Assembly (NCBI GenBank): GCA_030272155.1
Contig: CP126196.1
Span: forward strand, 1,302,001 to 1,366,000
Reading direction: 5' to 3'
Origin: Tetradesmus obliquus
Lineage: Eukaryota; Chlorophyta; Chlorophyceae; Sphaeropleales; Scenedesmaceae
DNA: 64,000 bases
In this document: positions 34,390 to 45,500 of the stretch, in pieces
Position numbering within the stretch: the stretch's first letter is position 1
Layout of the letters: every line of letters starts with the position of its first letter
The notes under the pieces: generated by a model
Told to the model about the DNA's origin: nothing
What the model saw: the letters and a program-made list of their open reading frames with translations, nothing else
Database searches by the model: none
Made by a program: the position numbers and the translations under genes

Positions 34390-35293
34390 CACAGCACATA
34401 GGCAGCTGATGTCTGGTTGTACATTATCAAGGTGCTGTTGAGGGCTGCCATGAGCTGGGCGCATGAGCAGCTTTTGGCTGCGCCCAGCAGTCAGAGGGAG
34501 AGAGCGGCAGCATTGCTGCGTGTATGGTTGTATGTTTGGATGGCGCTGTGTTGTGGACTAGATTTGTTCGAGTGAGTGAGAACTGGGGTGCAGAGCAAGC
34601 GCCCAGCGGCGCATGCCGGTGTGTGCCACTGCACCACTGCGATTGACAAGGGGTCTTCAGGCACCTCATGGTGAAGAAATGCTATGACCAAGGTTGAGGT
34701 TGCGGATGAGCCGCTGCCATTGACGCCTGTTGTGGCAGCAGTGCTGCTTGTGCTCCAGGGGCTTGGTGTGCTGAGCTTTTCAACGAGGATTGTAGGCCTG
34801 CTATTGTGTTGCTTCGAGCCGTTCAACAGGCTGTACTGAGGGACGCTGGAGTTGGCACCTGCTGTGTGCATTTGCAGTAAGCACAATCTGAGAAGCCATG
34901 CTTTCTTGCCCTATAGCATTGAGCTGTTGCAGTCAGCCTTGCAGCGTGCTTCTTGTGCTGGGCGTGTGGTGGCTTGCAGGGGCCCTCATGCTCATGCTGT
35001 CATGTGACAGTGTTTTTCCTGTCACACCGAGTTAACCCCTCGACATGCCAGGTGTCACACCTCGAGCTTCCGCAGGCTGATATGCAGCAGTTCCTCATCA
35101 CCTGAATGTTGCTTGTGCCAGGGACGTTGGCTGGCAAAGCGCAGCAAGCACAGCAGCAGCAGCAGCAGTAGTAAGCCATACAGGCCTGTGCAGTACATTG
35201 CTGCTGCTTGTTGGCACGCACAGCACCCAACAAACACCAACCACGTCGTTTTGCACACAATCGAACCATTGAAATACCAAACCGGGCGCTGCA
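34390..35293 (+). other. Spacer before histidyl-tRNA synthetase
   Basis: About 900 bp with no supported exon. It holds the 3' UTR of the PnsB3-like gene and the HisRS promoter. A CAG tract lies at about 35152-35169. Confidence 0.4.
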
Positions 35294-38200
35294 ATGTCGC
35301 ACGTGAAGGCGTACACAGTGGGCGGCATTGGCAGCCAGCCAGGCCTAGACAACGTGGTTAGCGTGGCGCGTGGGCACCCGATCGCGCTGGATCACGCAGG
35401 ATCCGAACGTATCAAGAAGGAATCTCCAGCACCCAAGGCATTTCAGGCCGAGGCTGACAGTGATGGGCAAGCAGTAGCAGCAGCAGCCAGCACTCCCAGC
35501 TTGAGTGCCGAGCAGGCACGAGCTGTGCTTATCACGCGGCTACTGTCGCTAATGAACGGGAAGACCGGCGTGCGGCTACAAGTTGCGGACTTCCTGAAGG
35601 AGCTGCTGAACCAGAACATAGTGCCTGCAGTACCAGCAGCAGATGACGCTGCAGCGCTTGGTGCAGTAGCAGATGCCTGCAAGGGTCTTGGCAGCATAGC
35701 AGGCAGCTCCCAGCAGCTGTCTGCTGCCTTGGAGGCTGCAGGAATCACTGCGCCAGGCGTCAGTGCAGCAGAGCGAGCAGCTATCAGCAGCGGAGCAGCA
35801 GCATCTGCTGGCGTGGGCTCGCTGGTGATTGTCGGCGGCAAGCAGCTGCTGACAGTCGTCACTGCAGTTGCAGCGCTCAGCTGCGAAGCAGCAGGGGCAC
35901 AGGTGAGAGAGGGTACCTCTTTGCTGCTTTGCAAAGCAAGGAGACCGTACAAACTGCTGCGTTTTGGAGCCTAACACATGTGTGCTGCAACCGCATCAAC
36001 CGCCAGCAGTACACGACTCCTGCGTTGGAGATAGCATGCACAGACACTGCGTCACAGCTCGTGAATTGTGGTGATACTTGCTGCGGTGCAGTATGCTCCT
36101 TCTGCGCTGCCTGTGTGTGTTGCCATTCGTCCCGTCTGCACCTAGCCAGCATCCACCACACAAGGTGCAAGCACTGTTGCATGTGCTTGCACACCTGCTG
36201 GACGGCTTGTTGGTGCTGGACCGCTGGTAACATGCGTTGTGTTGCACTGCTAAACCTTATCTGCACCTGCAGGTCAAAGCCTTTGAGGCTGATGTTGTGG
36301 AGTGCCTTGGCTATAAAGGGGCCATCTCAGCAGCAGATAAGCTCAAGGGGCTGCTGGACGGGCTGGTTGACTTTCACTTGCAGACGTACTCACATGCGTT
36401 ATGTTTCTCTGCTTGATTCATCTGCACCTGCAGGTCAAAGCCTTTGAGGCTGATGTGGTGGAGTGCCTGGGCTATAAAGGGGCCATCTCAGCAGCAGATG
36501 AGCTCAAAGGGCTGCTGGACGGGTCAAAAGCAGCAGGCAGCCGCAAGGGCCTGGCAGCAGAGCAGCAGGCGGTGTTCAGCAACCTGCCGCAGGCAAGTTT
36601 GACCAAGAGTTGACCAGGAGTTGACCGGACCTTGACTTTTTGCTGCCAGAGGGTTTGCATGCAGGCTGCGGAGTCGGGCAATGTTTACAGCACGTTGCAG
36701 TGTTGGTGCTGCTTGCAGAGGAGAAATGCAGCACGGCAAGGATAATTTTAGACAAACTCGTGCAGCGATCAATGCAGCAGGCGCTTGTGTTGCAGGGCTG
36801 CAAGAGTTGCCTCTGGCTTGGGAGCAGCTAGCGCGCTGTCTGCTTGCTCATGCTGCTTCGCTGCCTGCTGCTGCAGGTGCTGGGGTCTGCTGCTGATGCA
36901 CTTGGTGTGGCTTACAACAATGTGCGGCCGGAGGTGCAGAGCGCTGCACTGCCAGTCAAGGTGCGGCCTGCAGCTGCTGGCAGGCTTTGTGTTCATGTTT
37001 CTAGCGTGCAGTTTGTGTGAGTTGTTCCTGCTGCGGTGCTATTGGCATCACTGCCAGTCAAGGTGCGGCCTGCATCTGCTGGCAGGCTTTGTGTTCATGT
37101 TTACAGCGTGCAGTTTGTGTGAGTTGTTCCTGCTGCGGTGCTATTGGCATCACTGCCAGTCAAGGTGCGGCCTGCAGCTGCTGGCAGGCTTTGTGTGCAT
37201 GTTTACAGCATGCAGTTTGTGTGAGTTGTTCCTGCTGCGGTGCTATTGGCATCACTGGCAGTCAAGGTGCGGCCTGCAGCTGCTGGCAGGCTTTGTGTTC
37301 ATGTTTCTAGCGTGCAGTTTGTGCGAGTTGTTCCTGCTGCGGTGCTATTGGCATCACTGCCAGTCAAGGTGCGGCCTGCAGCTGCTGGCAGGCTTTGTGT
37401 GCATGTTTACAGCATGCAGTTTGTGTGAGTTGTTCCTGCTGCGGTGCTATTGGCATCACTACCAGTCAAGGTGCGGCCTGCATCTGCTGGCAGGCTTTGT
37501 GTTCATGTTTATAGCATGCAGTTTGTGTGAGTTGTTCCTGCTGCGGTGCTATTGGCATCACTGCCAGTCAAGGTGAACGCAACCAAGCTAAACAAAATCT
37601 GAGCACCCTGGTGAAGCCTGCTTTCGCACGTAAGCATATTTAAATCAGCTAAACAGCAGCAAACAGAAAGCCTGTAGCATTTGTCTCCTCTGTGTGCTTT
37701 GCACTGCTCGTGCTCTGGCTGGTGACATGGTATGAGTGCGGTGATGATTTAGCTTACCTTCTGACACCTCTTGTGCGAGGGTGCTTCTGCACTCGCTGAA
37801 CGCAACCAAGCTAAACACAACCTGAGCGCAACTCAACTGAAGTCCTGGGCGTTTAAGATACATAAACCAGTCATGTTGTTTGCAAAGATGCATCTGCACA
37901 TGGTTTGTTATGCTATTGCTTTGCTGTTTTGCTTATTAGATGCATCAGTGCTGTGATGAGTTAGCTTACCTTCTGACACCTCTTGTGCGAGGGTGCTTGC
38001 ACCCGCTGAACGCAACCAAGCTAAACATAACCTGAGCACGACTCAAATGATGTCCTAGTTGTCTAAGATACATGAGTCAGTCATGCTGTTTCAAACCCGT
38101 TCATCTGCACATTCCATTTCTAGTATTGCTTTGCGGGTTGCATAGTAGGTGCATCAGTGCGGTGATGATTTAGCTTACCTTCTGACACCTCTTGTGCGAG

Positions 38201-40088
38201 GGTGCTTGCACCCGCTGAACGCAACCAAGCTAAACAAAACCTGAGCACTGTTTGATCATGCTTTGAACGTGTGCATAGTGTTAGCGCTGTGCTTGTTGTT
38301 GGTGTGTGCATGTGCGGTGATGATTTAGCTTACCTTCTGACACCTCTTGTGCGAGGGTGCTTCTGCACCCGCTGAACGCAACCAAGCTGAACACAACCTG
38401 AGCGCTGCGCCTGCCGTTGCTGCAAGTATGTGCTTCACTTATCTTTGCTATCATCCCATCGAACCTGGTCCTTTCACAATACCTGCTCACAGGAGATTCA
38501 AGTGATGCCAGGTGTTGCTGATGTGCATGGTGTGCTGGTCTCGCTGGCGCTGCTGCTGCTGTTGCCCTGCAGGCTGGCGCCAGCCCCACCCTACCCAGCC
38601 CAACTCTCGCACCAGCCCTGCTGGATGCAGCCCGGGCGCTGCTCAGCGTCGCACACAGCTGCATTGCACGCAGCCAAACCCTCAGCAGCCTAAACCCAGC
38701 TGTCGAGCCGCAGCTGCAGCAGCTGGCAGCAGCAGCACTGTCAGGCCCCCTGGCAGCAGCGCAGCAGCAGCTGGCAGCAGTTGGATCAGAGCTGCTAAGC
38801 CCTGCTGGGGTGCAGTGGGGTTTAGGGGCCGAGGCGCAGCAGCGGGGTTCAGCGCTGCAAGCGGCGCTGGCAGCAGCAGCAGCGCTGGATGCGCTGCAGG
38901 CGGCAGCAGCAGTGGAGGGCCTTGCTGCTGTGGTGGTGCTGCGACTAGCAGAGGTGAGGAGAGTGTGCAGTAGTGTGTACGTGCAAGTAGTGCTGCAAGG
39001 GTTGGAGCGTTTGAGTTTGGATGTGTGTCGCATGCAGCAATCGTAGCAGCAGTTGCAGCAACGAGTTGCCCGGATAAGCTGCCCTGGATGAATGTGATCG
39101 AAAGCATTCTGCGACAGCAAAGTCACCTTAGCTACATGTTCCCTTGCTAGCTGTGTTGCTGACCCTGAATCGCGGGCAATTCATTGTCTGCTGTCGCCTT
39201 TTCTGTTGCGGTTTTCAGGGCCCGGCTGCTGAGCCAGCAGCAGCATCAGAGCAGCAGCAGCAGCAGCAGCAAGACGGCAAAGAGAACAAGAAGAAGGAGA
39301 AAAAAGACAAAAAGGCAGCCGGCCTCACCTTGGGCAAGGGCACTGCAGTGGTGCGGGCACACCTAGAAAAGGCAGTCGCAGAGGCGGCCGCAGCAGCTGG
39401 CACAGCAGCAGGAGCAGCCGGCACCCTGCAGGTGAGCATGGTGTAACACATGTGTATTTGTGTGTGGCTGTACCAGGTGTGGCGCCTTTCCTGCAGCTGG
39501 TGCCGGTTTTTATGAAGACGTGCGGCATGTATGGTAAAGATATATGATTCATGTGAATGGCAGGGTGCATTGGCCCGGAGTGTGGCAGTGCATGTTGTCG
39601 TCTCACGCCCGCAGCTTTGTCAACACAACTGAGCAGCACAGTATCACGACACCCCCAGCAGCAGTCACAACTGTTATGACCGCCTTGCCGCAGAACAAAC
39701 GGCACACGTGCCTGCTCCGCTGCCCCAACTCGCCACCTCTAAACTGCTGCCTGCTCAACCACCCTTTTTGCAGGTTGTGGATGGCAGCCTTGCTGCTGCA
39801 GCAGCAGTTCTGGGTGGTGGTGCGGGCCTGGCTGCAGTGACGGCAGTCATCACTGCTCATGAGGCCTCAGCTGTGAAGCTGCTGGAGGAGTTGAAGCTGG
39901 TGGTGGAGGCAAACCAGGCGCGCCGCAAGCCCAAGGTGCGTCATTTTGTTGAATTGCTGTTAGCTTCTCAACTCCACAGATTGAAACTTATTTTGTGTGC
40001 TGTGTACATTTGCGCTGTCAGCTGCTGCAACCCTGCCTTGCTGAGTTTGTGTCTCATGCTGTGCACCATGCACCACCGCAACTGCGCG

Positions 40089-40141
<53 letters not shown>

Positions 40142-41524
40142 AGGTGGCCAAGGGTGCGCGCGACTTCCTGCCTGATCAGATGGCCATCAGGGAAGCCGCC
40201 TTCGGCATCATCACCAGCGTGTTCAAGCGCCACGGTGAGAGCAGCAGCAGCAGCAGCAGCAGAAGCGTGGCCACAGCAGCAGCAGCTGCAGCATCGAGCA
40301 CTACCGTTTGCAGTGCCTGCAGCAGCTGTGCTAGAGAGAGCAGCAGCGTGACATTGAAAGGTTAGGTTGCCACCACCTCAAGCCTGTGGATCACATTGTG
40401 GCATTCTGCTGCCGCCGCTGCTGCCGTTAGGTGCCGTGGCCATCGACACGCCCGTGTTTGAGCTGCGTGAGACGCTGATGGGCAAGTATGGCGAGGACTC
40501 CAAGCTGATCTACGACCTGGCTGACCAGGTGCGGTTTTTCTGGCGCCGTGATACCAATGTATGTGCAGTGTTGCTTCGTATGCTGAGTTGCTGTAGCAGC
40601 AGCAGCCCGCCCACGACCATTTGCAGGATAAGGAGACACACGCGCATCACGCTTGACGTCTTGAATCATCAACATAGCTCCGCTGGTGTGCCCCTGTCCG
40701 CTCGGGCGGCGAGCCCTCGAGACTGCGCTACGACCGTATGTACATTCCCACACCCTGAGTCACATTCAGATGTTTCTGCCTGTGCTGTTACTCATTCCTG
40801 CCGCCAGGGCGGCGAGCTGCCGAGCCTGCGCTACGACCTTATATGCATTTCCATACCCTGAGTCGCAAACATATGTTTCTGCCTGTGCTGTTACTTCACC
40901 CTACCGCCAGGGCCCCTCCGATACAAGGCACACCCTGAGTCACAAATGTGGCATTGCTTGTAATTCTGCGTGTGCTTGTGCTGTGTGCCCCTGCAGGGCG
41001 GCGAGCTGCTGAGCCTGCGCTACGACCTCACGGTGCCGTTTGCGCGCTACGTGGCGGTCAACGCCATCGGCAACATCAAGCGCTACCACATCGGCAAGGT
41101 CTACAGGAGGGACCAGCCGCAGCTGGCACGCGGCCGCTTCAGGTGCGGCTGCCTGTGTTTGCAGGCAGCACAGCGCTGGCCCACAACCGTGTCGAGTAGT
41201 GTTGAACGCTGCACCTGGCACAGCCCTGGCTTGCAGTGCAGCCACACGTGTCTACCGCAGGGATCAGCCGCTGCTGGCGCGCGGGCGCTTCAGGGTGTGC
41301 ATAGTTGTGTCTGCTTGCAGCACAGCCGCACGCTGCAGCTCAGCCAGAGGGTTTGCTGGACGGCGGCCACATGTTATGCGTGCCTAGGTTGTGCTGCTCG
41401 GCCTTCAATGTCCATGGTCTGTCTGTCTGCCAGGCAGACTGCGCCGTGCTCAGATGTAGCTGTTCTGCCTGTGGCAGCAATACATAAGCAGCGCAATGCA
41501 ACTCCGTCTCACGAGTGGTCATGT

Positions 41525-41569
<45 letters not shown>

Positions 41570-42526
41570 AGGGAGTTCTTCCAGTGCGACTTTGACATCG
41601 CGGGCAGCTACGCGGCCATGGTGCCTGACGCCGAGGTGCTGGGCGTGCTGCTGACTCTAAACATGCTGCTGCTGCCGCCTCCGCCACACCTGCTGCTGCT
41701 GCTGCTGCTGCTGCTGCAGGGAGTTCTTCCAATGTGACTTTTGACATCGCGGGCAGCTATGCGGCCATGGTGCCAGATGCTGAGGTGCTGGGCGTACTGC
41801 TGACTCCACAACTGCTGCTGCTGCCGCCTCCGCCACACCTGCCGCTGCTGCTGCAGGGAGTTCTTCCAGTGTGACTTTGACATCGCGGGCAGCTACGCTG
41901 CCATGGTGCCTGACGCCGAGGTGCTGGGGGTGCTGCTGACTCTACACCTGCTGCTGCTCCTGCTGCCTCCGCCACACCTGCTGCTGCTGCTGCTGCAGGG
42001 AGTTCTTCCAGTGTGACTTTGACATCGCGGGCAGCTATGCTGCCATGGTGCCAGATGCTGAGGTACTGGGCGTGCTGGTGGAGATCCTGCGGGACCTGCG
42101 GCTGGGGCAGTTCACTGTGAAGCTCAACCACAGGAAGCTGCTGGACGCCATGCTGGCCATTGCTGGGGTGCCGCCACAGAAGTTCCGGCCGATCTGCAGG
42201 TGTGAAATCTAAATGGTTTCTGAAGTACATAGTGAAGTTTTGTGGTTAACTCGGAGGCAGTGGGTGTGCAGGGTGCTGCTAAGCTGCTGGCCATATGCAC
42301 TGCGGCATTCTTCTGCAGGCTGTCTGTATGTCGTAGGGTTGTCTACAAGATGCTTGCGTCTGCAGCCATTCAAGTGCGGTTGTTGCTGCTGCTACTGCTG
42401 CTGCTGCTGTTGCTGCTGCCCCTGTCAGTGTCGTTGACAAGCTGGACAAGATGTCGTGGGGGGGTGGTGCCTGCTCATGAGAAGCCCTGCTCATCACCTC
42501 TGACTCACTGTTCTGTCTGTGCTCTG

Positions 42527-42573
<47 letters not shown>

Positions 42574-45500
42574 CGCTTCCCTCTTCAGTGCCATTGACAA
42601 GCTTGACAAGGAGCCGTGGGAGGTGGTGCGCGCTGAGATGGTGGAGGAGAAGGGGCTGCCCGGTGACGTGGCTGACGCCATCGGCCAGTTCGTGGTGCTG
42701 CGGTGAGCATGCTCATGAGGAGCCTTGCATGTGTTGTGTGCTGTGGCTTTGCTGTCAATGATAGTTATGGCAAGTCCCTGAAAATGCTTTCAGTGGGTTG
42801 CTGAAGGAGGGGCGGGAGGAAGGTTGATAAGTGTTTGATTTGATCTGGTGTGGTGTGGTTGGGGCAAGCACATGCCTGGCTGAGATGGTAGAGGAGAAGG
42901 GGCTGCCGGGTGACGTAGCTGACGCCATCGGGCAGTTCGTGGTGCTGCGGTGAGCATAACCACGCGCATGTGGAGTGCTTTCTGTGTTGTATGCTGTGGC
43001 CTTGCTGTAGTTTGGCTGCTGTTGATGCCGTCAGTGGGTTGGTGAAGGGTAAATCGGAAGGGTTATGACGTGGCGTGGTGGTGTTGGGGCAAGCACCTGT
43101 CTAGTTGCATGGCTGAGATGGCGGAGGAGAAGGGGCTGCTTGGGGGAGGTGGCGGACACCATCGGGCAGTTCGTGGTGCTGCAGTGAGTGGCGCATTGCA
43201 ACAGCCATGGTGCCAGCTATGGTGCCAGGACCCACAATTAACTATCCTCTCATTGTGTAGCACTGCTGGCATGTGGCTCACACAATGCGCTGCGTGCTGT
43301 GGTGCTGCTGTTGAACTAGTGAGCTGCAATGTGTGCTTGCATTGTGATCCGGCATGCTGGCAGACCGCACGCATGCAGCCAAGCCAACACCTTGCCCCAC
43401 AACCCACAGTCCTGCTTCTGCTTCTGCATCTTGCTCTGCTGCTGCCGCTGCTGCTGCTGCAGTGGCGAGCCCCGGCAGCTCCTCGCAACCCTCACTGCAT
43501 CAGATCACCCTCTGGCGCAGCACCCAGACTCAGCAGCTGCACTGGCTGAGCTGTCACAGCTGTTTGACTATCTGGAGGCCTTTGGCGCACTCGGCCCCAT
43601 CAGCTTTGACCTGAGCTTGGCCCGTGGGCTGGATTACTACACGGGTGTCATTTATGAGGCGGTGCTGGAGGGCGGCAATGTGGGCTCCATTGCAGCAGGT
43701 GCGCTGGTGTTTGGTGATGTTGTGGCAATATGTTGGGTGTGACTTGAGTCTGGCTCGTGGGCTGGATACTGCACGGGTGTTATTCTGAGGCGGTGCTGGA
43801 GCGTGGCAACGTGGGCTCCATTGCGGCAGGTGCGCTGGTGCTTGATGATTTGGTGGTGTTCTTTCTAGGTTTGACTTGAACCTGGCTTCGGGCTGTAGTA
43901 CTACACGGGTGTTATTTATGAGGCTGTGCTGGAGGGCGGCAAGATGGGCTCCAATGCGGCAGGTGCGCAGGAAGTCGGTCATGCATATTGGGGTGGTTCC
44001 CTCCATGATGGCAAACACGCGCCATGGGCTGGCTACCCTTACCTGGGAAGGCATGTGTTTGGCTGGTGCAGGGGTGCGCGCTTCACATCGGCAGTCGTAC
44101 GCACCTCCTGGTGGCCATGTCCCATGGCAAGGATGTGCCTGCAGCGCTGCATGGATTGCGAGCAATGCTAACATAACGTCATATGTATGTCATTGCCTTG
44201 CAGGAGGGCGCTACGACAAGCTGGTAGGCATGTTGAGCGGCAAGGACGCGCTGGCAGCGCTGCGTTAATCCATAAGCAACACAAGCTTTCCTGCAGGTGG
44301 TCGTTATGACAAGCTGGTGCGCATGTTCAGCGGCAAGGACGTGCCTGCTGTGCTGCCTAGATCCTTTAGCAATCCTAACACCACGTTTTTCAAACCTCAC
44401 TTTCCTGCAGGCGGGCGCTACGACAAGCTGGTGGGCATGTTCAGCGGCAAGGACGCGCCTGCAGCGCTGGGTTAATCCATAAGCAACATTAACACCACTC
44501 TACTCGAAACCTCATTTCCCTGCAGGCGGCCGCTACGACAAGCTGGTGGGCATGTTCAGCGGCAAGGACGCGCCTGCAGCGCTGCGTTAATCCATAAGCA
44601 ACAATAACACCACGCAAAAACCTCACTTTCCTGCAGGCGGCCGTTATGACAAGCTGGTGGGTATGTTCAGCGGCAAGGACGTGCCTGCTGTGGGCGTGTC
44701 CATCGGCATCGAGCGTGTGTTTGCCATCATGGAGGGCCAGGCGCGGCAGCGCGCTGCAGACAGCGGCGTGCCGATCAGGGCCACTGAGACGCAGGTGCTG
44801 GTGGCATCTATTGGAAACGGCATGCAGGTGCGGCATTGTTAGACAATAAACGAGTGCGGCGGGCTGAACGGTTGTGCGGTGGTGGTGGCGACCGCGCAAG
44901 TGGAGGATGTGGTGGTAGAAAGCATAGTCGTTTCGTTGGAGGGTGGTGGTTTTGGGAGTTCGGTGTTTGCCATCATGGAGGGCCAGGCGCGGCAGCGCGC
45001 CGCAGATAGCGGCGTGCCTATCAGGGCCACTGAGACGCAGGTGCTGGTGGCGTCAATCGGCAACGGCATGCAGGTATGGGTCAGACCGTGGTGTGTTGTA
45101 TGCTGCTGCTGCTGCTGCTGCTGCTGTTTCTTTCCTCTATGTATTAGCTTGCTCAGCATGTCATGCTGCACTGTGGTGTGATTTTCTTGCCTCAGTGGGT
45201 CTAGATGCTGGTGGCGTGCATTGGCAGGTATCGATGGTGGTGAGGTACAGGCACTGGTTTTTGATGGAAGCGGTTAGGGCATGAGGTGTGTGTTGAAGCG
45301 GTTGAGACACAAGCGCTAGTGGTGGCGATTGGCAATGCAGGCGTTTTGGGATGACAAATATGTGCAGGGTGGTTGCGTGAGCTGGTATCCTGCAAGTATC
45401 ACGGCAGAATCAATGGGGAGTGCTGGCCAGTCAGCGCAGCAGGATTGAAGTTTGCATGCTCGCACATGGTCTGCAGAAACCATTTCTGGTTGCTTGGGTT

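Noticed and set aside
36785..37576. 263-codon plus-strand open frame with 34-residue repeats
   Set aside because: It is created by the 102-bp minisatellite, whose length is a multiple of three. It overlaps HisRS exon 3 and its intron in a different context and has no similarity to proteins I know.
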